A stretch of 57,484 nt of DNA from Desulfonatronovibrio sp. (GCA_003566455.1 PXDF01000145.1:1-57484); one strand, 5' to 3'. Positions 1 to 9,043 are shown, counted from the stretch's first letter. Notes: generated by a model not told the origin, from the letters alone. Program-made: numbers and translations.

Positions 1-482
1 CCAAGGGATGAGCTTCTGTCCGCGATTTCCACAGGCAGACCCAGGCTGTTCCAGAGTTCAATGATGTGATCCCCGTGCAGGAAACCTTCATTGCGATGAA
101 GTTCATTGCCGTGGCGGTCATAAAAAATCTGGGTGGGTGCGACGCGAATCCGGAATATCTCCGATACGTCAGGTTCCTTTTGGGTGTCATAGTAGTGGGT
201 TTCAAATAGATGGCCGTAATCGCTTTTCATGTCAAGAAGGATGGAAGCCATTCTGCGGCATGGAGGGCAGGACTCTATTCCGGTGTTCACAAGGACGGGC
301 AGGTCCTGTTCCCCGTCCAGGATGCTCTGAGGGGCAGGCTTGGAATAATCAATTATCAGATCATAATCGGAAATCCTGGCCTGGGCCGGTGTTCCAGGGA
401 TGGTCACTGAGAGCAGAAAAAAAACTAGAATCAGGATCAGGCCTGAATAAAATGCAATGCTTTCCCGGGATGATATAACCAT
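1..482 (-). CDS. Thioredoxin-fold exported protein, 3' end cut by window
   Basis: The first 160 codons are present and the stop lies outside the window. Residues 8-30 are strongly hydrophobic, a signal peptide or membrane anchor, so the redox domain should be periplasmic. The redox motif is CPPC (C72 and C75, in ESCPPCRRM), and VAPTQIF with P116 fits the cis-proline loop of thioredoxins. The likely role is thiol-disulfide exchange or reduction of a periplasmic partner; the partner cannot be told. ATG at 482 has AAAAGGA six bases upstream, which decides the start. It lies 228 bases downstream of the SQR/DUF1641 operon on the same strand, so a link to sulfur chemistry is possible but unproven. 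Confidence 0.8.
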   Translation of the reverse strand, partial: MVISSRESIAFYSGLILILVFFLLSVTIPGTPAQARISDYDLIIDYSKPAPQSILDGEQDLPVLVNTGIESCPPCRRMASILLDMKSDYGHLFETHYYDTQKEPDVSEIFRIRVAPTQIFYDRHGNELHRNEGFLHGDHIIELWNSLGLPVEIADRSSSL

Positions 483-709
483 AAAACATCCTTTTTGTAA
501 GCGTTCAGGGGGCAATTCAGCTTGGGGGTATTCCCCTCGACATTCAAATTAAGCAAAAATGCCTGCTGAAGCATTGGTTATGCCTGCCTGACAATTACAC
601 TCAGCAAAGGACAGTCCACAGCAGTTGTTCAGCCGCCTGCCAGTTATCCCCTGAATGCTCGCTCCTTTCAGATAAACAACATGTTGCCAAGAGAATATCC
701 AATAACTTA

Positions 710-1309
710 TCAGACAAAAAGGTTTGCCACCAGCAGGGCAACAGGTATCAGCCAGGCAGCCCCCAATACAGGAATAAGCATTTTGCGCTTCTTCAAAAGG
801 GTATAACCCTGGTTAATAAGGCCTGGCTCTGCCAGTTCAGAGGTCATCCTGGCCAGTTCAGGTGCTGCCTGTTCAAGTTTATGCATTGTATCCTCAGGCA
901 TGTTTTCAATGAATCTGTCCAGAACTTCCAGTGCCTGCCTGGAAAGCCTGATATAACCCTTTTTCTCCAATGCTTCGGCATGAGCTGTGAAGTCCATGAC
1001 CATACTGCTCATGACATGACCGGTTTCCTGCCACAGGTCAGTCAGAGCATCCATCTGGCGCAAAGTGGTGTTCAGGTTTTTGATGTTTTTCATCAACAGA
1101 ACCATCATTTCTTTTAAGTCCCTGCCGTCTACCTTGACATTTTCCAGCTCAAGCTCTTCTTGCAGCGAAAAAAGGGCTGAGTTTCCGACATGGTTGATAT
1201 CTTTCACAAAATCTTCAACACAACTTTGCTTTATCTTGAATTCCCGGCTCAGAGCAAGGAGTTCATCCATTTTCTGTTCGAGGTTGTTTACATCCAGCTT
1301 TTTATCCAT
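710..1309 (-). CDS. DUF1641 family protein
   Basis: A 199-residue protein, mostly helical, with one hydrophobic segment at the C-terminus (MLIPVLGAAWLIPVALLVAN) that should anchor it in the membrane. The sequence pattern matches the DUF1641 family, whose members are often encoded beside SQR-like flavoproteins or formate dehydrogenases; the biochemical role is unknown. It is the last gene of the molybdoenzyme/SQR operon, 15 bases after the flavoprotein stop. GGAGG lies about 8-10 bases before the ATG at 1309, which I prefer over the GTG and ATG just upstream that sit too close to the ribosome-binding site. Confidence 0.82.
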   Translation of the reverse strand: MDKKLDVNNLEQKMDELLALSREFKIKQSCVEDFVKDINHVGNSALFSLQEELELENVKVDGRDLKEMMVLLMKNIKNLNTTLRQMDALTDLWQETGHVMSSMVMDFTAHAEALEKKGYIRLSRQALEVLDRFIENMPEDTMHKLEQAAPELARMTSELAEPGLINQGYTLLKKRKMLIPVLGAAWLIPVALLVANLFV

Positions 1310-1324
1310 GACCATCACCTCCGG

Positions 1325-2572
1325 TTATGATTGAATTTCCTTGCCTGCCATGCTCATGAGAGGGGAAACGGGCAGGTCCATGCCCTTGAGCAGCAGATGC
1401 CAGTAAGACCAGCGAAACATCATTTTTCCATAGTGGTTCATGTTTGTTTCCTTTAGCAGGGTAAACGGACCAATACCGGGCATGGGAAATTTGCCCGGCA
1501 GCGGCTCGGTTTTGTAGTTGAAGTCTATGAGCAGGGCCTTGTTGAATCCTGATTCGATGAAACAGTTGGAGTGGCCGTCATACTTGGGCAGGGGGTCAAG
1601 CCCGTCCAGCCAGCGCAAAATGTTTTCCACAAGGATTTCGCTTTCAAAGTGGGCCACAGAGCCGGCCTTGGATGTGGGGACGTTGGTCGCGTCGCCAAGG
1701 ACGAAGATATTGTCAAATTCTTTGCTCTGCAGGGTATGGTTGTCCGTGGGAACCCAGTTCAGTTCATCCCCCAGGCCGGATTCTTCCAGAAAAGAAGCTC
1801 CCTTGTTGGTGGGAATGCTGACCAAGAGATCAAAGTCGATCTCCCGGCCATCAAAGGAGACAATCTGTTTTTTTTCATTATCCACGTGGCTCAGGGCGAA
1901 CTCAGGAACAACTTCAATACCTTTTTCATCGCAGATATACTGCAGGGTCTTGGACGCGAGAGGTTTGGTGAAGGGACCGCTCAGGGGAGTGGAGAAAAAA
2001 ATCTTGACCTTGTCCCGCAGTCCCCGTTCGTGAAAGTACCAGTCAGCGAGCATGACGAACTCAGGCGGTGCTACAGGACATTTGACCGGCATTTCAGCCA
2101 CGTTAAGGACCAGGTTGCCGCCGTGAAAATTGCGCATGGCCTTTTGCAGCTTCATGGCCCCGTCAATTGTGTAGAAATCAAAGATACTTTCCTGCCAGTG
2201 TTTATCCATCATGCCTTCCTGCTCCGAGGGGTCTATGACGGAACCACTGGCGATGATCAGAAGATCATACTCCAGCTCTCCTTTTTCCAGGTAAACCTTG
2301 TTCTGCTCCGGGTCCACCTTTTTGATCCCAGAAACAACAAACTTGGCTTCCCTGGGCAGAAAATTATCCCTGGGTTTGACCAGGTCGTGTTTATCCTTGT
2401 AGACTCCGAACGGGATAAACAGCAGGCCGGGCTGATAAATATGCTCCCTGTTCTGATCGACAATGGTTATTGAGTATTCATTGTTTTCAATTTCATGGCG
2501 CAGGCTTTCGCAAAGCCTGTTGGCCATCATTGTGCCACCGGTTCCAGCGCCAAGAATTAGTATTTTACGCAT
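1325..2572 (-). CDS. sqr: Sulfide:quinone reductase-like FAD oxidoreductase
   Basis: A 415-residue flavoprotein of the two-dinucleotide-fold family. The FAD-binding loop is at the N-terminus (GAGTGGTMM, residues 8-16) and a second FAD-contact region near VLGDATNVPTSKAGS. C165 in KCPVAPPE is placed like the essential cysteine that attacks sulfide in sulfide:quinone reductases, and another cysteine lies in SNCFIESG. This fits transfer of electrons from sulfide or another reduced sulfur compound to the quinone pool at the membrane surface. The exact substrate is inferred. A longer reading frame opens at 2749, but ATG 2572 has GGAG upstream and begins right at the dinucleotide fold. It follows torD after a 204-base gap that holds a perfect palindrome. 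Confidence 0.82.
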   Translation of the reverse strand: MRKILILGAGTGGTMMANRLCESLRHEIENNEYSITIVDQNREHIYQPGLLFIPFGVYKDKHDLVKPRDNFLPREAKFVVSGIKKVDPEQNKVYLEKGELEYDLLIIASGSVIDPSEQEGMMDKHWQESIFDFYTIDGAMKLQKAMRNFHGGNLVLNVAEMPVKCPVAPPEFVMLADWYFHERGLRDKVKIFFSTPLSGPFTKPLASKTLQYICDEKGIEVVPEFALSHVDNEKKQIVSFDGREIDFDLLVSIPTNKGASFLEESGLGDELNWVPTDNHTLQSKEFDNIFVLGDATNVPTSKAGSVAHFESEILVENILRWLDGLDPLPKYDGHSNCFIESGFNKALLIDFNYKTEPLPGKFPMPGIGPFTLLKETNMNHYGKMMFRWSYWHLLLKGMDLPVSPLMSMAGKEIQS

Positions 2573-2740
2573 GTTGTCTCCGTCTTTTATAGGATGGTTG
2601 AAAGTATGAATAACAAATTTCAAACTTAATTGGTATGAAATATGTTCAAAAAATTTTTTATTAGAAATGTTGCATAAAAGCGGCAACAGGCAGAAGGAAA
2701 AGAAGTCAGGTGCTGCTTCCAAAAAACGTAGATTGTATTT

Positions 2741-2778
2741 AGTTTTCATCCGGAAAGTATACTTTCCGGATGAAAACT
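2741..2778 (-). terminator. 38-bp perfect palindrome between torD and sqr
   Basis: Bases 2741-2759 are the exact reverse complement of 2760-2778 (left arm begins AGTTTTCATCCGGAAAGT). It overlaps the last two bases of the torD stop codon. In RNA it would fold into a very stable hairpin. No U-tract follows on the minus strand, so it may be a processing or stability element, or an attenuator, rather than a classical terminator. It would allow sqr and DUF1641 to be expressed at a different level from the upstream subunits. A protein operator is the alternative. Confidence 0.6.
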
Positions 2779-3406
2779 ATTTACTGGCCAGCTTCCCTGC
2801 TTCAGCTGCGAGAACCAGCCTGGTAACCGATCCCAGTCCCTTATAGAAGTCCGTCTGCGCGGCCTGTTCTACTTTTGCGGCGAAAACAGGTCCCCATTTG
2901 CCGATGTGTTCCCTGAAAAATTTCTGCCTGAATGTTTGAAATTCATGAGCCTTGTGGTTGTTGCTGTCATTTAAAGCTGCCTGTTCCTGATGATGCAGAT
3001 AATGCATGAATTCAAGCTCTACCGTGATGTGATCAGCCGGGTTGTTAAAGTCCTCGTCCATGTGCAGGCCAGCTTGACGATACATTTCCGCCACCTCTTC
3101 CGTTGTCTCATCCATGATCATTTTTTTGCCGGGGTTAAGGTAGACAGAACCGAACGGCGGCGCCAATACTCCAAAAGGTCCCAGAAAAAGCCTGGAATAA
3201 TCAATAATCATTTCCGTAAGGCCGCTGTTCTGTTTCTTCAGGTAGTTAGTCATTGATGCCATAGGTTCCCGCGCCTTTGGTACCCATGATCTGAGATTTT
3301 CTTCAAGCTGGATTACTAATCCTGCCAGGTTTTCATCAGGTGGAAAGTAGCATCCTGAAAGAGCACTGTAGATGTTGATTATTTCGATATTATCTTGATC
3401 TGGCAT
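2777..3406 (-). CDS. TorD/DmsD-type molybdoenzyme chaperone
   Basis: A 209-residue cytoplasmic all-helical protein of the TorD family. The diagnostic segment is LFLGPFGVLAPPFGSVYL near residues 88-105, followed by an acidic helix and the HITVELEFMHYLHHQE region typical of the family. Such chaperones bind the Tat leader of a partner molybdoenzyme and guard it until its cofactor is inserted. The partner should be the Tat-exported molybdopterin subunit encoded four genes upstream in the same operon. The gap to the NrfD gene is 96 bases. Confidence 0.88.
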   Translation of the reverse strand: MPDQDNIEIINIYSALSGCYFPPDENLAGLVIQLEENLRSWVPKAREPMASMTNYLKKQNSGLTEMIIDYSRLFLGPFGVLAPPFGSVYLNPGKKMIMDETTEEVAEMYRQAGLHMDEDFNNPADHITVELEFMHYLHHQEQAALNDSNNHKAHEFQTFRQKFFREHIGKWGPVFAAKVEQAAQTDFYKGLGSVTRLVLAAEAGKLASK

Positions 3407-3502
3407 GGACGTCCTCCACAGGTGTCCGGATTGAATCCCGGTCCGCCAGGGTTTCTTATGACGGACCGGGGTTGGATATGGTTTCGCCTCCTGGCAAAAA
3501 CG

Positions 3503-4618
3503 CTACTCAGGAGTGGCCTCAAGCCTCAGATATTTGACCCCGATGGAATAGATAAGCAAAGACAAAGAGAGGGCCAGGAGGATAATTCCGAATTCATGCA
3601 TGCTCGGGAAGTAGGAAACGAATTCCGGACGGGTTTCTGCCAGGTTGCCCACGGGCTTGACCTGGGCTGACAAAAGCATGACCAGGCGGCCGAAAAACAT
3701 GCCCACCAGGACAAAGCTCGAAGCCAGGATAATACCGGCTCTTGAGTTGCGCACACTGGGAATGATCATCATGACAAAGGGAATGATCAGGCCCAGCCAC
3801 ATTTCAATATTGTATATTCCTGATCCGGCAATATGTCTGAAGCCGTCAAAGGCCTCCTGCAAAGAGGTGTGTCCGATCACGGCCCTGAGAATGAATATGA
3901 ACAGAGCCGCCCCCAGCAGTCCAAGGAACATTTTGGATACGTTGTCAAAAATGGGTTTTTGTTCTTTGGGCATTCCTCCAGTCAGAGCAAAATGGAAGTG
4001 TGAGGCCAGGACCAAAACAGCCATGCCGCTGGTCAGGGCCGTCACCGCGAAATAAACAGCTGTGAAATGTCCGAAAAAGGCGGGTCTCGCGTCGGCTGTG
4101 CCAAAGACTATGCTCAGGGCGGTATAGGACATGAACATGAGCAGCAGGGCCAGAAGCCCTGACGTTTTACCGCCAATGCTGTGCCACTTGTTTTTATGGA
4201 TGAAGTAAAACTTGATGATAACTACCGTTATATATATTCCGTATAGAACAGCCATCCACCAGATGGGGGACATAAAATTGGGTGACAGGGCCAGATTGAT
4301 AGTATTGAGCAGGGTGGACAAAGGACCAAGGTCCAGGCCCTTGCACATTACCCCCACCAGCAGGGTGGCTCCAGCCAGGAGGGATGCTCTCTTGGCGATG
4401 GGATAATACTGTTTCATCCCGAAGACCGAAGGCAGGGACGACAGAAAAGTGAGTCCGGCAGCAGTCAAAGCGAAAAAAAGGTATCCCGCCATGGGCAGAA
4501 CCCAGAAGGTGATGTCATTGGCGTTATACACTCCCAGTCCTTTAGACATTACGGTCAGGGCGGTGAAAAGCCCCACAAGGACCCCAAGTCCCAGCAGGCC
4601 AAACCATAATTTACTCAT
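3503..4618 (-). CDS. NrfD/PsrC-type integral membrane subunit
   Basis: A 371-residue polytopic membrane protein with roughly nine or ten hydrophobic segments and short charged loops, matching the NrfD/PsrC family. These subunits bind quinone and pass electrons between the membrane and the periplasmic Fe-S subunit. It lies between the Fe-S subunit gene (160 bases upstream) and torD, giving the standard catalytic, Fe-S and membrane subunit set of a polysulfide, thiosulfate or tetrathionate reductase-like complex. No haem-binding motif is seen. Confidence 0.88.
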   Translation of the reverse strand: MSKLWFGLLGLGVLVGLFTALTVMSKGLGVYNANDITFWVLPMAGYLFFALTAAGLTFLSSLPSVFGMKQYYPIAKRASLLAGATLLVGVMCKGLDLGPLSTLLNTINLALSPNFMSPIWWMAVLYGIYITVVIIKFYFIHKNKWHSIGGKTSGLLALLLMFMSYTALSIVFGTADARPAFFGHFTAVYFAVTALTSGMAVLVLASHFHFALTGGMPKEQKPIFDNVSKMFLGLLGAALFIFILRAVIGHTSLQEAFDGFRHIAGSGIYNIEMWLGLIIPFVMMIIPSVRNSRAGIILASSFVLVGMFFGRLVMLLSAQVKPVGNLAETRPEFVSYFPSMHEFGIILLALSLSLLIYSIGVKYLRLEATPE

Positions 4619-4777
4619 ATCATCCTCCAGAACGTGCTGTTTTTGAACAGGTTTTTAATTTGTTATGTTCAACTGCTTGTCTCGTAAAATCGTGGTCTTC
4701 TCTGGGGGTAAAACCCGGGACTACTGATTATTGACAACAGTCTGCTGCTTGAGCAAAATTTTATTTTGGCACAGGAA

Positions 4778-5503
4778 TCAGATCATTCCCTTGCCTGGTT
4801 CATAGGCGCATGGACAGAATTCCCGGATATAAAAAACCTTGGGCCTTGTGCCCAATTCAGGACGAAGCTGTTCAGCCCTGAACATGCCCAGAAGCTCATT
4901 GACTTTGCTGTTGGGGTCGTCCAGATCCCCGAAGACGCGGGCGTTACTGGGACAGACTTCAACACAGTACGGGAGATCCCCGGCTTCCACCCGGTGAAGG
5001 CAGAAATGGCATTTTTCAATCACCCCGGTAGGCCGTATAGCCTTGTAATTGACATCCGGATCAGGGTTGAAGATGGGCCAGCCTTTCGCGTCTACAGCAT
5101 TTACAAGTCCCCTGGGTGAATAGGTGCAGCCCGGGATGATCTCTGTATTGTCCTCCCATTCCTGGTGGGGTTTGTTCCAGGTGTAGTTGACTGCACCGTA
5201 GGGGCAGTTGACCATGCAGTACCGGCAGCCGATGCATTTATCAGGGTCATGGGCAGTGATGCCGTCTTTTGTTTTGTACAAGGCCCTGGTGGGGCATCCC
5301 CGGACACACGGCGCGTTTTCGCAATGATTGCACAGGGTGGGGCGGTAATGGTAGCGGACATGGGGAAACCGGCCCAGGGTCTCGGTAATTTTGTTGGACC
5401 AGCGCACCCCCTCAGGCAGATTGTTCTCGTTTTTACATCCAATGATGCAACCACCGCAGCCGGTGCAAAGTTGCAGATCTATAACCATCGCGTAATTGGG
5501 CAT
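4778..5503 (-). CDS. Four-cluster Fe-S electron-transfer subunit (PsrB/DmsB-like)
   Basis: A 241-residue ferredoxin-like subunit with 16 motif cysteines in four groups: CTGCGGCIIGC, CNHCENAPCVRGC, CIGCRYCMVNC and CHFC...CVEVC. This is the four [4Fe-4S] arrangement of DmsB, PsrB and NrfC-type subunits. It has no signal peptide of its own, as expected for a protein exported together with the Tat-borne catalytic subunit. It would relay electrons between the molybdenum subunit and the NrfD-type membrane subunit. It starts 126 bases after the catalytic subunit gene, with GGAGG ahead of the ATG. Confidence 0.9.
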   Translation of the reverse strand: MPNYAMVIDLQLCTGCGGCIIGCKNENNLPEGVRWSNKITETLGRFPHVRYHYRPTLCNHCENAPCVRGCPTRALYKTKDGITAHDPDKCIGCRYCMVNCPYGAVNYTWNKPHQEWEDNTEIIPGCTYSPRGLVNAVDAKGWPIFNPDPDVNYKAIRPTGVIEKCHFCLHRVEAGDLPYCVEVCPSNARVFGDLDDPNSKVNELLGMFRAEQLRPELGTRPKVFYIREFCPCAYEPGKGMI

Positions 5504-5629
5504 TTATTTATCCTCCTGCCGGGATATTGCGTTTATCCGGCTGATCTGTTTTTTTGCCAGTTAGCTTCATGTTTATCTTAACCCTTAACTTTTTCACGTT
5601 TCACCTTATACTTTTTATTTTTCATAAGG

Positions 5630-8194
5630 TTAAACCTTTTCCACTTTTATCCTGATATGACCGTAAAAGGCTGTTGATCCGCTCAAGCGGTCATTGTCAG
5701 TGGGGATGATATCGTTGTTGTTGGCGCCCCTGGGCTCTTTGCCGAAAACCTTTGCGGCCCAGCGACCATATGCCCAGTGCCCCTGGCCGAAGGCCTTGGC
5801 CACGGTTCCGGGCTGTGTTCCCTCCCACAGGGCGGCAGTGCAGGTGATGCTGCCAATGGGAGAGGTAAGCCTGACCTTGTCCCCGGTCTTGATGCCCAGC
5901 CTTTCACCATCAACAGGGTTGAGCTTGGCCACGTCATCGTAAGCCAGATCTCCCGGATCAAGGTCTTTGAGTTCCATGTACCATGGACAGTTGGCGCTTC
6001 GGCCTTCCCTGTTCAGCCTGGCCTTGTAGTCCACGAACTTGAAGGGGTATTCCTGAGTACTCCCCCATTCATAGGGTTCTTCGTGATGGGGGACAAAGGC
6101 CAGCTCCCCCCGGGCCTCGTAGTTGCATGCCTCCATGACCCGGTCCACGCTTACCCCGTGCTTCTGGGCATGGTTTTCCAGAGAATCCTTGAGGGTCTGG
6201 CTGTAGAATTCAAACTTGCCAGTGGCCGTGCCCATATTACTCCAGCGGGCCCGGTAATTATAAGGATCTGAGTTCCAGACCCCGATTTTCTTGAATTCCT
6301 CCCAGCCTGAGAACTTGTCTCCACCTTTGGTAGCAGCCGGATCCCAGAAATGCTGCATCAGGTGCTTGCAGGCGTACAGGTCGAATTCTTCTGCAGTGGT
6401 CGGGGTTCTTCCGGTTTCAGGGTCAACAATTGTCTTTAAGTATCTGTGCAGATTGTCAAACCCTCGCTCAGCCAGTTTTTCCGCCAGGATCCAGGAAAAT
6501 TCGGTCTCCATGGCTTTGGCGTCCCAGACAGATTTTATAGCCGGCTGGCTCAGACTCACTGAACGGTGACCATTGCTGCAGTGGTCCAGGCTGGCCCATT
6601 GCTCAAACATGCAGTTTTTGACCGGCAGAACCACGTCAGCGTAAAAGCTCATTTCCGATGCGTGGGTGGTCAGGTGGGCAAAGAAATCAACCTTGGACAT
6701 GGCCTGGTCCCAGCGCTTTGTTCCGGGACAGGAAAAGTTGAAATTGTTGAAAAAACCCACCGCGACCTTGATGTGGTAGGGATCTTCACTATTAATGGCG
6801 TCCGCCACGTTATTGGTGTTAACGCCCGCTCCAGACCCCCCTCTGGCCAGGTTGGGCCATTCCAGGCGGCCCCGCTGATCGATTTTTTCGTATTTCAAAC
6901 CTTGTTTGGCAATGTCGTCCTGGAAATCCCCGGGAGAGGGGTATCCCTTGTAAGACCTTGAATTATAGGTCAGAACACCACCTTCATTGTCGCATCCGCC
7001 TACCAGTCCGCTGAGGGCGTTGGCAGCCAGACATCCATAAGAACCTCTTGGCTGCATGGCCGGACCTCCTCCCACCCAGGAAATGCAGTTTGGGGCAGCT
7101 GCAGCGAACCCCAGGGCCACCCGCCTGATCTGCTGGGCAGGAACGCCGCAGATTGTTTCAGCCCATTCCGGGGTGGCGTCTTTGAGGACAATGTTCCACC
7201 ACTTGACCAGGCCGTGGGTGTGCCTTTCCAGGAACATGTGTTCATTAACTGTTTTTCCGGGCTCAAAGCGGTTGACCTCGTCAATGAAGTCACCCACAAA
7301 TGGCTTGTACCACATGCCCTCTGTCAGGATGGTGTGGGCCATGGCCGTGGCCAGGGCACCGTCGTAGCCTGGTTTTACCGGAAGCCACTCATCGCACTTG
7401 GAGCCTGTTCCGGACAGCCTGGGTTCTACCGAGGCGATGCGGGCATTGTCCAGGGCGTGACCCCAGCTGTTAAGATAAGAAGACGCACCTCTGTTGGCCA
7501 CCAAAGGGTCCGCGCCCCATAAAAGGACATAGCGTGTTTTGGGAATGTCGTATTGCATATACGCCCACTGGCCTTCCTGGAAGTACCGCATTTTTTCGGC
7601 TTCAGCGCAGATGGAGCTGTGGGAGATGTTGTTGGGGGAGCCGATGATCTTGGGGACCCGGTCGTAAAGAAGAGCGTTGAGAGCAGTATACCTGCCCCGC
7701 ATAACCATGAACTTGTGGACTTCATTGTCCCGGCGCAGTTCAATTATCCTGTCGGCCAGCATGCCCACGGCTTCATCCCAGGATATGGGCACGAAGCCTG
7801 GGTCTTCATTGCGGCCCTTACGCGGGTTGGTGCGTTTCATGGGAGTTTTGAGACGGTCCGGGTCATAACATTGCTGCAGGGCCAGGTGAGCCCTGGGACA
7901 TGAATTGATGCCGTTGGATTTTGAGTTGGGGTTGCCCCTGATTTTTACGGCCCTGCCGTTGACCACATAGATCTGTTTGGTGCACCAGGCCGTACATCCG
8001 GTACAGAAGCTGCTGACCCATTCCCCCTGGGAAAGATTTCCGGCCTGGGCAGTGCCTTTTGTGGACAAGGCCCGCAGTACAGGGCCGCCCATGGCCATGC
8101 CGGCACAGGCTACTGCCGTGCCCTTGACGAACGTGCGTCGGGTCAGCTTTGTTTTGCTGATTCCCTCACCTTTTTCAATCTGCAATTTCTTCAT
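5630..8194 (-). CDS. Tat-exported molybdopterin oxidoreductase catalytic subunit
   Basis: An 854-residue enzyme of the DMSO reductase superfamily. The Tat leader is clear: TRRTFVKG around residues 18-25, then a hydrophobic run. Next comes an N-terminal [4Fe-4S] site (CTGCTAWC, with a final CPRAHL), a likely Mo-ligand cysteine in HSSICAEAEK, and the C-terminal dinucleotide-cofactor domain. The family includes polysulfide, thiosulfate, tetrathionate and respiratory arsenate reductases. Linkage with an SQR-like gene favours sulfur chemistry, but arsenic chemistry cannot be excluded from sequence alone, nor can the direction of catalysis. ATG 8194 has AGGAGG upstream; an in-frame start at 8287 would put extra residues before the Tat motif. 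It is the first gene of the operon, below a sigma-54 promoter. Confidence 0.88.
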   Translation of the reverse strand: MKKLQIEKGEGISKTKLTRRTFVKGTAVACAGMAMGGPVLRALSTKGTAQAGNLSQGEWVSSFCTGCTAWCTKQIYVVNGRAVKIRGNPNSKSNGINSCPRAHLALQQCYDPDRLKTPMKRTNPRKGRNEDPGFVPISWDEAVGMLADRIIELRRDNEVHKFMVMRGRYTALNALLYDRVPKIIGSPNNISHSSICAEAEKMRYFQEGQWAYMQYDIPKTRYVLLWGADPLVANRGASSYLNSWGHALDNARIASVEPRLSGTGSKCDEWLPVKPGYDGALATAMAHTILTEGMWYKPFVGDFIDEVNRFEPGKTVNEHMFLERHTHGLVKWWNIVLKDATPEWAETICGVPAQQIRRVALGFAAAAPNCISWVGGGPAMQPRGSYGCLAANALSGLVGGCDNEGGVLTYNSRSYKGYPSPGDFQDDIAKQGLKYEKIDQRGRLEWPNLARGGSGAGVNTNNVADAINSEDPYHIKVAVGFFNNFNFSCPGTKRWDQAMSKVDFFAHLTTHASEMSFYADVVLPVKNCMFEQWASLDHCSNGHRSVSLSQPAIKSVWDAKAMETEFSWILAEKLAERGFDNLHRYLKTIVDPETGRTPTTAEEFDLYACKHLMQHFWDPAATKGGDKFSGWEEFKKIGVWNSDPYNYRARWSNMGTATGKFEFYSQTLKDSLENHAQKHGVSVDRVMEACNYEARGELAFVPHHEEPYEWGSTQEYPFKFVDYKARLNREGRSANCPWYMELKDLDPGDLAYDDVAKLNPVDGERLGIKTGDKVRLTSPIGSITCTAALWEGTQPGTVAKAFGQGHWAYGRWAAKVFGKEPRGANNNDIIPTDNDRLSGSTAFYGHIRIKVEKV

Positions 8195-8328
8195 ATCCCC
8201 TCCTGTTTCGATTAACTTATTGATGTTCTGAATATTTTGACAGTTGCGATAAATATAAATGGCCTTCATAAAGATTGGTGATGCCAATTATCATTCCAGA
8301 GTAAATCGGTTTTCAATTATTTCCCTTG

Positions 8329-8343
8329 GCAAGCTTTGTGCCA
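8329..8343 (-). promoter_or_regulatory. Sigma-54 (-24/-12) promoter of the molybdoenzyme/SQR operon
   Basis: On the minus strand the bases read TGGCACAAAGCTTGC, an exact match to the sigma-54 consensus TGGCAC-N5-TTGC. It points at the molybdoenzyme gene whose ATG is 135 bases downstream. The -24 half also lies in a small palindrome (TTTGTGGCACAAA). Sigma-54 promoters need an AAA+ activator bound upstream; about 380 AT-rich bases are free for that. The activator is not identified. Confidence 0.75.
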
Positions 8344-8711
8344 CAAATGTCGAGACTGCCATTTACAACTGTGATATCTACCAATTATGTGTGTTATTTT
8401 AAAGAAGGTCATAGAAAATAGAACTGAAAAATATAAGAATCATGGTTTAGGTATATTATCCATGTAAAATTTTTAGACAGTTGACGCGCCTTAGGAATTA
8501 TACCTATTCTTTTCAACATATTAATTGTGTGTTGAATTTGGACACTTGAATGGATTTACAATTAAGAGGGCAGTTTTTTGTATATCTTGGTTGAAAAAGA
8601 TTAAATTAAGGGCTAATCAGATTCTGGATATCATAAACATGAACCTGCAGAATGATGAATGATCTCGTATTAAACATGTTAAATAGTATTAATAAGATAA
8701 AACAGCTCCTT
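8344..8711. other. Non-coding AT-rich intergenic stretch
   Basis: Between the sigma-54 promoter and the coiled-coil gene no credible reading frame is seen. The stretch is AT-rich and is the expected place for activator sites of the leftward promoter and for the promoter of the rightward gene. I could not pick out a convincing repeated operator. Confidence 0.5.
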
Positions 8712-8725
8712 AGGAGGCAGTGATA

Positions 8726-9043
8726 GTGAACGATAATAGAGAAGCCTATACGCAAAAGCTCAAAGCTAAAATAGATGAATGGAATGCTGAGCTGGACAGG
8801 CTGGCTGCTAAAGCTGATCAGGCAGATGGAGAAATAAAAGTTAGATATTATAAGCAGATGGAAGAGTTAAGAAAAAAGCGTAATGATGTTGAACAAAAAG
8901 TCCAGGAGTTAAAGGACTCAACCGAGTCAGTCTGGGATGACATGAAACAGGGGGTTGAAAATTCCTGGGCAACCTGGAAGGAAAGTTTCACCAGAGCAAA
9001 ATCCGAGTTTGAAAAGGCCTATAAGGAAGGCAGGGATAAGTAG
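8726..9043 (+). CDS. Small coiled-coil protein (sll1863 stress-family-like)
   Basis: A 105-residue, highly charged, all-helical protein that should form a coiled coil along nearly its whole length (KLKAKIDEWNAELDRLAAKA and similar heptads). Its composition and the SVWDDMKQGVENSWATWKES segment recall the small sll1863-like stress proteins. The function is unknown. GTG 8726 is chosen because AGGAGG lies eight bases upstream; the GTG at 8720 would be only two bases away. It is followed 80 bases later by a LapA-domain gene on the same strand. Confidence 0.65.
   Translation: MNDNREAYTQKLKAKIDEWNAELDRLAAKADQADGEIKVRYYKQMEELRKKRNDVEQKVQELKDSTESVWDDMKQGVENSWATWKESFTRAKSEFEKAYKEGRDK

Noticed and set aside
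1571-2473. 300-codon frame opposite the SQR-like gene
   Set aside because: Antisense shadow; the minus-strand gene has clear FAD and cysteine motifs.
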